NCBI GenBank assembly: GCA_029204225.1
Contig: CM055110.1
Location: 3,446,875 to 3,510,874 of the forward strand
From: Diphasiastrum complanatum
Lineage: Eukaryota; Streptophyta; Lycopodiopsida; Lycopodiales; Lycopodiaceae
DNA length: 64,000 nucleotides
Reading direction: 5' to 3'
The notes beneath the pieces are model-generated. The model did not search any database. It saw nothing but the letters and a program-made list of their open reading frames with translations, and was not told where the DNA came from. The translations under genes and the position numbers were made by a program. How positions within the stretch are numbered: the first letter of the stretch is position 1; each line of letters starts with the position of its first letter. Of this stretch, positions 11,501 to 25,639 are shown in pieces.

Positions 11501-14500
11501 GAACTGTGAGTACTCAGTATGGGTTTACGGCTGAATTGTATTGGTGAAAATGCAATAACAATGGCTACACAGGATAGTTCATGCTGGAGTTCATTACTAC
11601 TTTTACATTAAGTTGCTGTTTGAAGGGAGGATGCATGATAATGTTTTTTGAAGTGCAAAAAGATGATAGCACACTAGTAATTGCTGTGATTCTGCTTGAA
11701 TCTGACTGCCAAGTATGTCAGATTTGCAGCAGAAAACTACATATTGCAGCAAATTTGACATGGTCACAGCTTTGTGAGTACCACCACTAAAACATTAATG
11801 GCTAAATCTGGTTAAAAGCTGTGAAGGTTTTCGTTTTCTGACTAGGCTTATTCACAAAAATTCGCAGGTTGCATCTTTCACTGGGGAGAAAAAGGCTGTG
11901 GATACATACTATAATTCTCTGCAAAAGGCGTACAAAGCAGGTGTGACCCAAGGGTTGGCTTCTGGGTTGGGGTTAGGTTGTGCCCTTTTCATTATGTTTT
12001 GCAGCTATGCTTTGGCCCTTTGGTACGGCTCAAAGCTCATTGTAGATGAGGGATACACTGGCGGCGCGGTGATAAGTGTTATATTTGCAGTGCTTATGGG
12101 AGGAATGTAAGTTTGGCCTTGGCTAACATAAAGTTTATATAACTTGTACAAAATGAATATAACATAATTCATGATGTTATTATTTATTTTTCTCTATGCC
12201 CAATTTTTTTAAATTGATCTTTACTTGTTTGTTTATGCTTCATCATGTACCAACTGTTTGGGTGTTGCCTGTACTTGCCATTTTGATGGGTACTCGCGCA
12301 TCCTTACGTTGAAAATGAAACATTACTTGGGAATCCAGAGCTGAGAGAAACATGAAGTAGCAGGAATTTTGTATTCAGCCTTAGTTTTTGCAGCTTTCAT
12401 AAAATTTGTGGTTTTCCAAAGGAGAGCTTTCATACTGATGTTGATCTTGTGAAGCAAGCTTGCTCCTTTCTAGATAAAAGTCAAAGCTAGCACATTCATA
12501 GAGTCAGAACATTATCTGCAGGTCAATGGGTCAGGCATCGCCATCTTTGAGTGCATTTGCAGCTGGGCAGGCGGCTGCTTATAAGATGTTTGAAGTGATC
12601 CATCGAACACCTGATATTGATGTTTTTGATCTAAAAGGAACGGTCCTTGAGGATATTAATGGAGATATTGAATTCCGACATGTGGATTTTACTTATCCTG
12701 CACGTCCAGACGTTCCAGTCTTCAGAGATTTCTGTCTCACAATTCCTGGAGGCATCACCGCAGCACTGGTGGGAGAAAGCGGAAGTGGAAAATCAACTGT
12801 CATAAGTCTGATCGAGAGATTTTATGATCCTCAAGCAGGAGAGATCCTGATAGATGGCCTTGATATAAAGAAGATGCAACTTAAATGGCTAAGGCAACAA
12901 ATTGGTCTAGTGAGTCAAGAGCCTGTTCTGTTTGGTGCTTCCATTAAGGAAAATATTGCATACGGAAAAGATGGGGCTACAATGGAAGAAATTAAAACTG
13001 CATCTGAGCTTGCCAATGCAGCTAAATTTATCAATAGACTGCCACAGGTATAACTTCCAATATCACTTAGCATTATTTCTTTTCTGAAGCATCTTCTTTG
13101 CCAATCTGAGGGATAACAAGTGTGTTGTCTAGCCTTTCATGAAGACTAATGCCATATTGAGTATGATATTGCAGGGTTTAGATACTCAGGTTGGAGAGCA
13201 TGGCACACAGTTATCTGGGGGTCAGAAACAGAGAGTTGCTATAGCCCGAGCTATCCTGAAAAATCCTCGCATTCTTTTGCTAGATGAAGCTACTAGTGCT
13301 TTGGATGCTGAATCTGAGCGTGTTGTTCAAGAAGCTCTTGATCGAATCATGGTGAATCGCACTACTGTTGTTGTTGCTCACAGGCTATCCACAATCAAGA
13401 ATGCAGATAGCATTGCTGTTGTACAGCGTGGGGTGATTGTTGAAAGAGGTGTGCTTAGGCATGGATATTTGTTTGTTGCAGTACTAAGTGTTTTTGGAAT
13501 TCTGGATAAAAATGCTCAATTCTTTTGAATTTACTAGTGGCATAACCTTGTAAAATCTGTTTCAGGGACTCACAGCGGGCTTCTGGAAAACCCGGATGGT
13601 GCCTATTCTCAACTTGTTCGACTGCAAGCAATGCATCAATCTGAACAAGCTACCTACGGTCAGATTGATCCAGACAGTATAGAGCCTAGCGCAGTAGCAG
13701 CTTCCCTAACTCGCGGCAGCAGTAGAAATTCTGAAAGCAGACGGTCATTTGGTCGTAGGTCTTTTAGTTTGCGGGGCTCACGTAATTCTTTTTCATTTAG
13801 TGATGATGGTCAAAGCAAGCAGAGAACTAGTTTTCAGATGGGAAATGAGAAAGATCCTGAGAAAGGGAATATTGTGGATGTCAAAGATACATCTGTTTTC
13901 CGTCTGGCTACCCTAAACAGACCTGAAGCACCAGTATTTGTGGTTGGCTCGTTGGCTGCAATTGCAAACGGAATCACTTTCCCAATGTTTGGTCTTCTCC
14001 TGTCAGGCATAATTGGCACTTTCTTTGAGGGCAACCCTCATAAGTTGCGTAAGGATGCAGACTTCTGGTCTTTGATGTTTGTGGCCCTTGCTGGTTTATG
14101 CGGTATAGTTGCTCCATCACAGATGTATTGCTTTGCTATTGTTGGACACAAGCTTATCCGCCGTATCCGTCGCCTTACTTTCGATAAAATTGTTCGGCAA
14201 GAGATCGGGTGGTTCGATGAGGCCGAAAACTCAAGGTTAATTTTATCAACTTCATCTTTGTTTCTTTTTGTATTGAGCTTAAATCCACATCCATCTCTTC
14301 ATGGATCTTTTCAAGTAGGTGATTTAACTATTTGTTGTCTTGTGTGGTACAGTGGAGCAATCAGTGCTCGATTATCAACTGATGCAGCACAGGTCCGCAG
14401 TATGGTTGGTGATTCCTTATCTCTTGTAGTGCAAAATTTAGCCACAATCACTGCTGGAATGGTTATTGCATTTACTGCAACTTGGCAGCTTGCCCTTTTG

Positions 14501-16174
14501 ATTTTGGCGGTAGTTCCTCTTCTTGGGCTTCAGGGTTTCATGCAAATGAGGTCTATGAAAGGTTTCACTGCAGATGTGAAGGTCTGAACTGCGCTGAACT
14601 TATCTCAAATTATTGTACTTTTTCTTGAAGGAAGCAAAACTTAGACATTTACTTAATATCATCTTTCGTCTGGAGATACTCTGCGATTGCTATCCATATT
14701 TGCTTTCTACCTCCTTAGTAGCTTAGATAGCTCTACTTTCTGATCAATACATTAGTGGAGCTCTAGCCCTAGTAAAAGGAAGATCAATGCATATGGTCAA
14801 AAATTCCAGCAAGAGCTCCAATCAAGATCATAAAGATACCTGAAACAATGTCCATTAGTCATTCAACTCAAGCAAGGACTCCATCCTTACTGTGCAACTT
14901 ACATGGTTTGGAGAGTTGAGCTTATCATTGGCTTTCCACACGATACCACTATTTGTAGAAATGATGCAAATGATTTCGTGTTTTTTTGGACCTGTTCTAA
15001 TGCACTTAGCGCTCACTCCCAATATGAAGGTAAAGTGAAATCACAAACATTTAGAATCTCACATTACTATCTCTCTTTGTAACTAGTTTATTAGCATGTA
15101 GAACTTTGAAGAAACTCGATCAACCTATGATCATCCCTCACTAGTATGAAATTCAGATCTGAATATACTTGAAACCTGTATCATATGAACTATGTTTATT
15201 AGTAAGTTCTTACTAAGAACATATTCTGTCTTAAGAATTAATATATTTCCTTTTTTTGACACAATCATACTCATACCCATGAGTCACACTCAAGCGTAGG
15301 TACGGAGAAGGCTATCATAGAACAGAGAAGAAATGTAAGGAAGTAGGCCCTACTCGAAGTCTTCTTGATACACTCGTGATGAATAAAGTAAGAGTCTATA
15401 CAATCTTTCTGTTGTCGTCTCTTGGGATGCCATTTCTTGTCCCCGCTCAATTCCTCACACATCCCTATTGTAACTTCATCGTGTGTACAACTTTGAAGAT
15501 ATGACACCACAACAAAGTTCTTCTAGGTATGAAAAGAGAGATTTGTGCCTGAGAAGCCTATTGTGAAAGAGACAATAGTAGCTTCCTCAAATCTCGAAGT
15601 AGACCAAAAACCTGTAAACGTTGTGGCCCTCACTGTCAACCTGAGACTTGGAGAACGATCGACAAAGCATGTCTTCTCTAGAAGTCGCTTGGAATCTGCC
15701 TGTTCCAATCTCAAGCTGGTTAGAGGAAACCCTTAAGTTGGCCCATAGGAGCTTGTAGATGCAAGAGGTCTAAATCCTAACAGGCTTTTGAGCATGCACA
15801 TTACTTGGTATCCTTGCTTACCCGGCTGCATTGAGGATAGGAGTGCGCACCAAGAGCAACAGTGTTGGTCTATTGTTGATTATCTACTGCCTGGAGCCTT
15901 TGGTGGAAGATGAGAATCTTGAACGTTGCCTCTTTCTGTGAAGATGAGATTTCAAACTTGACCAATGTTATTTGCAGGATACTTCATTGGCATTCAAAAG
16001 TTTGGAATGTTTTGAATCTTTTTATGAAATAAAAATAATGTGTGATAAGAGTGTTTTGAATCTTTAACTAAAAGAAAAATATGTTTGATAAAGTGTTTCT
16101 TATCAAGAGAGACACTTGAGAGTGTGGGAGAACAGGAAAACTATCATACAATGAGAGTGTTTGTGTGTTTGTGT

Positions 16175-16254
<80 letters not shown>

Positions 16255-17099
16255 CTTAGCTTTGATATAAGTAAATTGTAACTGGAAATAATCACTTATT
16301 TCTGTCTCAAATAGGAACTTGTTTTTTTTTTTCATGTAGGTTACTTATGAAGAGGCTAGCCACGTTGCAAATGATGCAGTGAGCAGCATTCGGACAGTTG
16401 CATCCTTTTGTGCAGAAGAAAAGGTGCTTGCCTTATACGAGGAGAAGTGTAAAATCTCTTTAAAAAGTGGAATACGACAAGGGATGATAAGTGGTTCAGG
16501 TTTAGGGATTTCAAATTTCGTAACCTTTGCATGCAATGCTTTAAGTTTTTGGTATGGAGGCCATCTTGTTGAGCAGCACAAGACAACTTTCAAAAAGGTT
16601 TTCCGGGTACGTGTGCAAAAGGTCAAAGATTTCAGTTAGTGCAGCTTTGTGTATTTCATCTTCTCGTGCATTACTATGGCATTTGTTCTCTGATCTGTAA
16701 CAAATACTAGTGTTTTTGAGTGTAAGTTCATGTTTATATTGATCAAAGTCATGTTTTGGTACAAAAATTCCATGTCTAAATGACAAGAGTTAAGTTCCAC
16801 TTTTTGCCATTGGGGAATTCTTTTTTCTTGTTTCTGAATTCCTTATTATGTTCCTGTGTAAAGTTTGTTGAAACAGCAATCCACTTACTGGAGTATAAAT
16901 AAGTAGGTGAAGCGCTTCCTTTTTAGTGTAGAAATCATGATGTTCAAATTTTCAAATAGCTTTCATCATGTCCAAATTTCCCTTTCACAACCATAAAAGT
17001 GATACAAACTCATGATGGTGAATCGTAATCTTTGGCTCTTGTTGCAAAACAATTGGACGTATCTGTATGTAATTCACTTGCATGTGCTCTTGGGAATTG

Positions 17100-17170
<71 letters not shown>

Positions 17171-19006
17171 CGAGATCACTCTTTATCTCTCTCTTTCGAG
17201 AACATTCGAGATCACTCCAACACGTCACTTGCTCATCAGCTGGCTCTTTCTTTTCAAAAAAATTGATGTCCTCAATACCAGACATAGACAACATTGGGAA
17301 AATTCTGATTCTTTGTGCATCTATGTGTGTTTCCTTCCCTGCCAACAGATATATATTGGCAGGTAAGCAACGATAAACTGGAATGATGAATGAGAAACAA
17401 AAGTTAGCATTTCTTGTTTTGTGTTTCTAACAGTGATCGTGCCTTCTCAAACTGTTTATGCTGAAGATCGTTGAAAAGAGTCTCTGAATGGTTGCTTTTA
17501 GAGAGTATTATTACTTAGTGTGATGGTAGTTTATGATCTTTAAGTTGATGTTCCATTACCGCAAGGTTTCTAGTTTTACTGGTTTTGCATAAGCTTTTCT
17601 AGAAAGTAAAGATTACTTGTTTATTCTCATTTGTAGTGATTCAATTATTTTGGGCATTTTCATATATAGCAGTACCCAATGATCTCAACATCTATTTTAT
17701 CTGTTGATAACTCGCTCCTTTCCAGGTCTTCTTTGCTATTACAATGAGTGCCATGGGAGTATCCCAATCCGCAGGCTTGGCCCCTGACATTTCAAAAGTC
17801 AAAGCAGCTGTTAACTCAGTCTTTAGAATCCTTGACCGCAATTCGAAAATCGATCCAGCCGATTCATCTGGAGCAACCTTGCCAGCAGTGAAAGGTGATA
17901 TTGAATTTCGACATGTGAGCTTCAGATATCCTACTAGGCCCGATATGCAGATTTTTCGTGACCTGTGTCTATTTGTGCACGCTGGACAGGTATGAATCTA
18001 TAACTTGTTTGCAAAATGATCGTTTACTTACTACATATACTTTGTATTTGCGGAGTTTCCTTAACTGCATCAAGATTAACTGTTCAAACCTCTACGGATT
18101 AACACTCAAAAGCAAAAATATCAATTCCTGGCTATAATAAAGCATATCAAGATTTTGGAATTCCTTACATCATATATACTCACATGCGAGTCTTTTTATA
18201 CTTTCTTTCCCCCCTCGGAGGTCATTTTTTAACAACCTACTTATTGCTGCAATCTGGTCAATTTCTTGTCAACCTTACAAACGCAGCTCGGAGCTTCAGT
18301 ACATGCTAACCATTATCGTACACCACTCTAATGAATACTTGATTCATGATTCATCCAGACCGTGGCGCTTGTGGGTGAGAGTGGAAGCGGCAAATCAACT
18401 GTTGTGTCCATTTTGGAACGGTTTTATGATCCTGATTCGGGGCACGTGTTCATTGACGGAGTAGAAATCAAAAAGCTCCAGTTGAGGTGGCTTCGACAAC
18501 AAATCGGCCTGGTTAGTCAAGAACCTATTCTTTTCAGCGGAACCATAAGGTCAAATATCGCTTATGGAAAAGATGGCCTTGTGACAGAAGAGGAAATCCA
18601 GTCAGCCGCGAAAGCTTCAAATGCGGAGAAGTTTATTAGTGCTTTACCTCATGGTTATGAGACGGAGGTGGGTGAGCGTGGAATCCAGCTATCTGGAGGT
18701 CAAAAGCAGCGAATTGCAATAGCCAGGGCTATAGTGAAGAATCCCAAAATTTTGCTTTTGGATGAGGCAACGAGTGCACTGGACGCGGAGTCTGAGCATG
18801 TTGTTCAAGAAGCACTAGATCGGGTCATGGTTGACAGAACTACTATTGTGATTGCCCACCGCCTCAGTACTATTGTAAATGCAGACGCCATAGCAGTGGT
18901 AAAGAATGGGGTTATTGCCGAAAAGGGTAGACACAAAGACCTTCTAATTATCGAAGGAGGTGCTTATGCCTCTCTAGTGAAGCTACACTTTGCATCTCAT
19001 TCATAA
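8576..19006 (+). CDS. ABCB: ABCB (MDR/P-glycoprotein) full-size transporter, 12 coding exons
   Basis: Proposed exons: 8576-8884, 9067-9121, 10174-10349, 11284-11505, 11868-12106, 12522-13047, 13175-13448, 13566-14235, 14353-14581, 16340-16606, 17726-17989, 18359-19006. All introns are GT-AG and all phases match, giving about 1,292 residues, normal for plant ABCB. The order is TMD1, NBD1, Ser/Arg-rich linker (about 600-700), TMD2, NBD2. NBD1 has Walker [10 protein letters not shown] (about 418-426), LSGGQ (522-526), Walker B ILLLDE (542-547) and H-loop His 578. NBD2 has Walker A (1083-1091), LSGGQ (1188-1192), ILLLDE (1208-1213) and His 1244. All catalytic residues are present, so both sites should hydrolyse ATP. 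It should act at the plasma membrane as an exporter. The sequence is closest to the plant subgroup containing ABCB4/ABCB11/ABCB21, several of which carry auxin, but substrate cannot be read from sequence. Intron 9 (about 1.76 kb) and intron 10 hold microsatellites. Confidence 0.96.
9218..10060. repeat. diverged duplication inside ABCB intron 2
   Basis: Two related stretches, about 9218-9480 and 9764-10060, share AAGCACATGT, GCAAACATGGCAAAATCTGG, GATGTTGGGCTTAAAGCCC, GTGAATCTGGATGTAGG and GGTCAATATG. The spacing is about 545 bp, so part of the intron was duplicated in tandem and then diverged. The shared GGGCTTAAAGCCC is a small near-palindrome. Confidence 0.85.
14582..16339. other. ABCB intron 9 content
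   Basis: This is the longest ABCB intron. The middle (about 15240-15960) looks less AT-biased than the ends and has short open frames on both strands, suggesting an old insertion, but I recognise no transposon domain. The 3' part carries the GT/GA microsatellite and a T-rich run before the acceptor. Confidence 0.4.
16181..16252. repeat. compound (GT)n(GA)n microsatellite in ABCB intron 9
   Basis: A nearly pure GT run (16181-16224) passes directly into a GA run (16225-16252), about 90 bp before the exon 10 acceptor. Confidence 0.97.
17100..17167. repeat. (TC)n microsatellite in ABCB intron 10
   Basis: About 33 uninterrupted TC units, followed by a short duplicated ATTCGAGATCACTC motif (about 17168 and 17205). 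Confidence 0.97.
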
Positions 19007-20890
19007 TTTTGTAAAATATATTGAAATCGTCCTTACTGCAAATATCAATATTAAACCGAGGTTGTTCGTCCCAGCAAAACGCAGGTCCTGTCTGATACAA
19101 ATAGAAACTTCCATGCCCACTTTATAATAGCAACCCATTTCTCAGAGTTGCAAACTTCTTCGACTGAAGCCGTGTAAATTGCCACTAACTGGATTCTGGT
19201 TCTTCATGAGGGTTCAACGAATTCTTATTCAGCAGCATCAAATAAATCACAAATGGTCCATCATTAGCATCGCCCAGTAGCGGATTATTTATATATAGAT
19301 CATCCAAGCTTCGTGTGTCGATGTTCTTCTCATCAAAGTAGGCTCGACCCAATGTAATTTTGATAATTCGAGGTAAGCTTGCTCAAAAAGTGGCACAGAG
19401 CTGATTGTGACTTGATCTCCCTATGGATGCTATGTATTTCAGGTGTTCCATCCTTAGATTTGGCGCTTTCTTAGAATCTCTTGTTGATTTATGACATCAA
19501 TTGAAAGGCATAGAAATGTGTTATATCAACTAGTTATCTGGTTCTAGTTCGATTGCTTGTTTATCACAAACTTATGTGATGGATTTTCCAGACTATGTTT
19601 TCCGTTTACATAGCTGCACAAAACATTGATCTCTCTTGGCGGTCACCCTCCCAAATGGTGATTTTGTGTGTGAAATGTTGGGCATTGCCATGATTTTAGT
19701 GCATCTTACTTTTTATAAAGAGATCTGTCAGGTTGATGCATGTATATAACATTTGAATGCCATTTTGACCAAATAATTTGATATAACTAGTAAATATTGA
19801 TAATGTGTATGCATCCTTGTTTTCACACTTGAGTGGTATAACAAATCTTGAATTCAAAATCGAGTTCTCCCAGTGGTCCATATGAGCAACAAGGTGCTCT
19901 CCCTTTTCACACTTGAGTTGTTATCATGTGATGCATGAGGTGTAGGCTTGGAATTTTAACCTAATTACATGATACATTCAACAATCATGTCACATCATAC
20001 ATTCGACAAACTGTGAAATAACTTCGACTTTTATAATGAGGGGATACTTTAGTCATACCTTGTTCCATATCCATGTAGAATTGTAAGCATAAATTGCAGC
20101 TTTGCAAACAACCATTGGACCATTTATCCACACAAAAGGAAAAGAAAGAGACAAAGGTATGACTACAAGCTATGTCCAATTGTAGATAGAATGGAGCCTA
20201 AAATACTAACTAGATGATCACCCAAGGAAAATGAACAATGTCCACATTAGATTACTTGAAATATGATTGTGGCAATATTTTTTCTAACATCTAGTTTAAC
20301 GTCTCCATTTGGAAGCTCTAAGAAGCATGAGACTAGTGTGTCTCCCTATCCATGCCCAAATATTTGTATAGTGTGAGGGGATAAACAAGGAGAGAGATGA
20401 TTCTAGCAAGAATGAAAAAAAAAACAATTTAGGAATTGTTTTTATTATAGGAAAAAACATGAGGTGTCTCATACAAGTAGTTTGAAACTATTATACTCCC
20501 TCTAAAAATGTACTCTCCTTGGTCATATTCCATTTTACAGTGACAATTTCACAAAATATTCTAGTCCAAGGCTCGGTATAATCTACAACAACATACCCCA
20601 TCATCTTTAAAAAAAGACTTAATTTGCCAAATTTGCTCAACATTCTTGATTTGTAGTATTCATGGATCAAGGAATATGATTTCAATCGACAATGCCTACA
20701 GAGTCTTCTTAGGTTGCTTAGTTGCGAGCATGTGCTTTTTCTTCACAGGTTGCACCATAAGTTTTGACTCTTCTAAGGAATTGGTGCTACAATTGCATCC
20801 TCAATAATAGCTCAAAATTTAAAGAATGGACACATTGATGCTTCAAATCTATATATGCCAGAGGTATGAGATTATAGCTTTGCGATCATA
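19007..20890. other. ABCB 3' flank and spacer
   Basis: The stop codon ends at 19006. The following sequence is AT-rich with no clear gene. The first few hundred bases presumably hold the 3' UTR. I see no recognisable domain up to the copia relic that begins near 20900. Confidence 0.5.
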
Positions 20891-20899
20891 TGAGTATTG

Positions 20900-21660
20900 C
20901 AAATCGCTACTTGCCATAGATAAGTAAGTACCATCGGTCCACCTCCAACTCTCCTTGGTATATGCCCGTGTGACCTACATACAAACACTCAAACTCTGTA
21001 TCAATGGTTGAAGAAAGTTGGTGTCTTGCAAGTTTCTTCTCAAAATGAATCGGGCCAACCCCGTGTGACTCCATAATTGTCCTATGAATCTTGCCCTCAA
21101 CTATGCCATTGAATTGAGGTGAGTGCCTCATAGTGTCATGCTCCCTGCAAAAGTCATTGAATCCAATTTAATTGTACTCACCAATACTATTTGATCGCAA
21201 GACATTTACCTTTACATTAGATTGATTTTTCAACATTGCTCTGTAATGCTTTAACTTTGAAAAGGCTTTTGATTTTCTTTTAAGAAAATAGATCTATGAG
21301 TTCCTTGATTTGTCATCAATGAATGTCATGACATAGTAAAATCCACCAATTTCATTCTCCCATATAGATCTATGTGTACTAGTTCTAGCACTTTCTTAAC
21401 ACGTAGCTTGACCCTTGAACTTTTCTCAAACTTTTCTTGATGCTTTTTGCCATAGATATACCCCTCACAAAGTCATCGATTTTAGCAAACTTTGAATGGT
21501 TACAAAAGGCATGTAACTATGTTAAGTTTGTTAAAATATCACACAAATTTGAAAAAACTTAGGTGATTCAACCTTTGTGCCAAAACTCACTTTACAATAG
21601 GACTAATCACATAAGACTTCATTGTCCTAGAAAAGAATTTTTGAATGTATGCCTTACGCT
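20900..21660 (-). pseudogene. degenerate Ty1/copia GAG-pre-integrase and integrase
   Basis: The minus strand, read across several frames, gives CEGYIYGKKHQ near 21440-21470 (zinc-binding part), LELVHIDLYG near 21385 (integrase start with catalytic Asp) and IFLKRKSKAF near 21280. VLRSNSIGEYN near 21195 matches the usual RSDNGGEY with the second catalytic Asp lost. HSPQFNGIVEGKIHRTIMES near 21070-21130 holds the usual glutamate region. Many stops and shifts make this an old dead copy. The sequence up to about 22500 on the same strand may be earlier parts of the same element, but I could not assign domains. Confidence 0.85.
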
Positions 21661-22048
21661 CTAACTCCATACGAGCTGAAAATGTTTGTAAGTAGCTGCA
21701 GATTTCTCGTTCCTCACAACTTTAAGCTATTGCCAGTTGAAGTTGCGACAAAATTTCTAAGAGACGTTATCTCTTCTCAATGTTTGGATTACTGTCTTGG
21801 GAAGATACAATTATCAATTGTTGGCTCTTTAGATTTGTAACTCCTGCAGCCTCTAACGTTTAAGTCCTTCTTAGACACCCTTCAGAAGCATGTTAAAGAA
21901 TTGGCTGTTAGCTTAATAGTTTTGGAGTGCATCCCACTTGGCATCAAGCTTGGCTTTAATAGTTTGCACAAGTTGTTGGTTTGTTATAGTAGTGGCCTCT
22001 ACTTGTTGGATCTAATTTTGTAGGGCTTGGACCTGTACTTGACTTTCA

Positions 22049-22149
<101 letters not shown>

Positions 22150-22513
22150 AATTGCACGGCTTGGTCACTCAAAGCTTGTAGAGTTTGTTGCTGTGAAATG
22201 GAGTTGATCAGTAGCACACTTTGAATGAGCATCTCGTGAAGTTGATGCTGGAGGCCTATAAGAGCATTTCAACATCTCATAGCCTGATCCTCCCAGGATG
22301 CAAATGGGGGTAAGGTAGGGATTGGTGGAAAAATAGGTGCAGTGAAGGCGACAATGGTGATGATGGAGATAATTGCGACAGTCGGGAGGATCGGGATGGA
22401 GACGACATGGTTGGTGATTGAACCTAGGGGAGAGGAAACACGGATAATTGGGAAAGTGATAATGGCGAGGGACATGAGTGGAGAGGAAAGTCCATGATAA
22501 TTTAAGATTACCC

Positions 22514-22747
22514 TTTCTCTTTGAGCAAATTAGCTTTTAGCTCTCCTTTTACAAAGCGCGGTTATCTCAGTCTCATTGACTATAAGATAAATTTTGATGA
22601 TCAAGATTGAAATTAAGGGTGACTCCAAAATTTCTCTTTGGGCAAATTAGCTTTTAGCTCTCCTTTACAAAGCGCGGTTATCTCGGTCTCATTGACTATA
22701 AGATAAATTTTGATGATCGAGATTGAAATTAAGGGTGAATCCAAAAT
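22514..22747. repeat. 117-bp tandem duplication
   Basis: Two near-identical units with a period of 117 bp, each containing TTTAGCTCTCCTTT, ACAAAGCGCGGTTATCTC and GACTATAAGATAAATTTTG. Only a few substitutions separate them, so the event is fairly recent. Confidence 0.95.
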
Positions 22748-22749
22748 TT

Positions 22750-25630
22750 CTCAAAGGTATACAAAGTAGATTACCCTAGACATCTCTAGTTCTCATTGAA
22801 AAAAGATTCCAATGTCTACTTCATGCCTAGATATCTATTGCTTTTTTATATTGATCGATCTTATTTTTTCTTTCTCATCTAAGACCCAACTTTCATCATC
22901 AATCTTAACCATGGTATTAGTCAAGAGAGTCTATTTTGGATCATTCCTAGGTATTGATCTTTCAATTTGCAAGTTCCTACATTCTATGGCCAAAGTCCTT
23001 TATATATTTTTGAAATTAGATGTAATTAGTGGATTTATAACTTTTTCCATATCAATCTCCTACTAAGGGTTAGTCTTACTTCCCATAAACCCAACAATAT
23101 TCAAATGGTTTTAACTTCTCATTTGCCATTATCATACCCACATTGGAAGCATTTGCATCAAGCTTAAGCAAACTAGACTATGTGGCTAGCCTGACCACAC
23201 ATGTGCTTAGATTTTAGTTATCCAAATTTTAACAGATGAGCTCAAGGCTATGTGGCTAGCTTGATCACATGCATTTTGTGCATCTTGGACGCACTTCCAG
23301 GATGGGCCTCTAGTTTGGGAAGTACAAGCCTTGTCAAACACATGCATTTTTAAAGCCTCGATTTCTTGGATTTTCTAGTAAATTTAGTTCCTAGATGTTG
23401 TGCACATCATGAAAACACTTTTTTTGACATCCAAGGTGTAGGCTCAGTTGTGTACATTTGCATCTAGATGACATTCTGAAAGTCGAGACAAAACATGATG
23501 CATGTGCCATGCGTCATTTTTTTTCTCAATTTCCAATGAGGCATTAATGAAGATTTGAAGTTGTTTTAGTAGATGAATAGAGGGTTTTCTTTCTCCTAAG
23601 GCATATTTCTTATAAAAAGGAGGAAAACCAATACTAGGTATTTCGGGTGATTATTTTGGTGATAGATAAGTGCAATGCCACCTCTCCCCTTCAACAAATT
23701 ATCCAATCAAGCCTCTAGATTTTGTTGTGATTATTTATGACCAGATCTGCAAATGTATGATAGATCAGACAAGTATTTGTAGGATGTGTGAGTAAACTAT
23801 CAAGGAAAAGAGAATCAGATGTTGTTTCAGTCCCCTTTTCTTGTTAGTCATTGTAAAATGTAGTGCATGCAATGACTTACGCATAGCAGTTGAAAAACTT
23901 AACAACAAGTCCTTTTTTCCATTTGAGATTTTGTCTCATGTACTTCTAGTTAGAAATTAGAGTTAATTTGATATACGTTTTATGTAAGCTTCAAATGTGA
24001 TATTACGATTAGTGTACAGTTAATCAAATTTGTTGTATTCAGTTGTGACCAGGAGACGTGACCCATCATTGATCAAGCAATCAACCATAGAAGGCAAACA
24101 ACCACGATACTCATATAGGAATCTAGAGCATTCAACGGCTAACAGTTCCACATTCAAAATGGAGGCTCTAACATGTCAGCCCTCATATTGTTAGAGCTCA
24201 AAAGTGGAAGTAACAAGAGTCTAAATATTAGAAGTACAAGCATAAGTTGTTCGTGTGCGTGTGTCTATGACATAACCAATAAAATAAACTTTAATAAGCA
24301 ATGCTCATATATACGATAAAAACATGGTCAATATAGGACATGATAAAATGTCAGGAAAAAAAAAAGACCTTCACCTTCCAATGGTGCAAAATTAAAAGAG
24401 AGTATATAAAGCATACTCATCCACAGTAAAAACATTATGTTAGGACATATATTTTTTTAATTGGAAGGAATCAAAAGCTTCTTTCGGTTGCTATCCATGT
24501 CACAACAAGGTCGCAACCAGAAGCTTAAAACACTTTATTTGCTGCATTGGACTATCTTTTTTCTCTTTGTCGCAAGGCATAAATGTTTTTTTTTAAATAT
24601 CCAATTTGTGTATGAGCCAAGTTGTCATCCCCTTAGATGAATGTGTTGGTAAAGGCTACAAAACCATTGCAAGTTATTTGTCATACCCTATGTTTATATG
24701 ACCATATTCATCTACTTTTGGAGGAGCCCCAAAACACAAAAAATGAGAATATGCTATTAAATGGTAGGATATAATATGTGTGGTTTAGCAACAAATGGTT
24801 CTTCCATGAAAGAATGCACACACCTTTTTTTTTCCTTCCAAAATTGCCTATATAGAGATAGGTTTTGTCTTAAGAACACACAGGTTATGAGTCGTGTGAA
24901 TTTGAAATTTTGTTGATTATGCCTGATTTGTTTATATGTTAATGCCATGACTTTAATTTGAAGCCACTGGTCACAAACAATCTTTGGGTACCTCATGTTT
25001 ATGGTTGTGAAATTTTTGAGATAAAATTGGTATGCTTGTTGTGATAAGATGTTTGTCCTCATGGTCCAACAAAATATTTGTTATGGTATTTAAGAAGTGT
25101 TTAAAAAGTATTTATTGTTCTCAGCACTTAAATCTCATGCTTGAATGTAAATTATATTTTTTTTCATATTGAGCATCATATTGAAAGACTTGGATCAAAT
25201 AGGTTCTAATTGTGAAGAATGGTAAAAAAATATCTTCTTATCTTGACTTTGGGAGCTATGCTCACCTTGTTTCCTTTGTATATTTTATTGTACATAGAGG
25301 TATGTGATTTGAGCACATAACCTTCTTAGAATAGGTCGAGTTTGAGCTCGATAGATTCATTTATGATGTCATGCAAAAGTTTAGATAACATGCATAGTCA
25401 TTCAGAGTGCATGCATGCAACATGCAAAGTAGTTTACATGAACTACACATGTCTAGGTAATTTTGAGAGTTGACATGCAGTACATGCAATATCCATGCAT
25501 GCAGTTTTACATGTGGATCCTTGGTAGTTGAGTTAACTAAGTAAAGTGAACTTTCCATGCAACTCCACTGTAGGAATTCGAGCCTCTTTGATGTAGGGAA
25601 ACTTTGGCTTGTTTTCCCACATTGTGAATA
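22750..25630. other. intergenic, no gene seen
   Basis: AT-rich with short uninformative frames. It includes one copy of a dispersed repeat at 23335-23413. Confidence 0.5.
23335..23413 (+). repeat. dispersed repeat, uninterrupted copy
   Basis: This 79-bp stretch, including GTTCCTAGATGTTGTGCACA and ending CATCATGAA, matches 61062-61140 with only a few differences. In the other copy the match ends exactly where an LTR starts, so this is the copy without the insertion at that point. Confidence 0.85.
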
Positions 25631-25639
25631 TTGAGATTT

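Noticed and set aside
15240-15960. Possible transposon inside ABCB intron 9
   Set aside because: The composition looks different from the rest of the intron, but no repeat ends or coding domain could be seen.
16068-16335. Frames with long VCVCV or THTH runs
   Set aside because: Translations of the GT/GA microsatellite in an ABCB intron.
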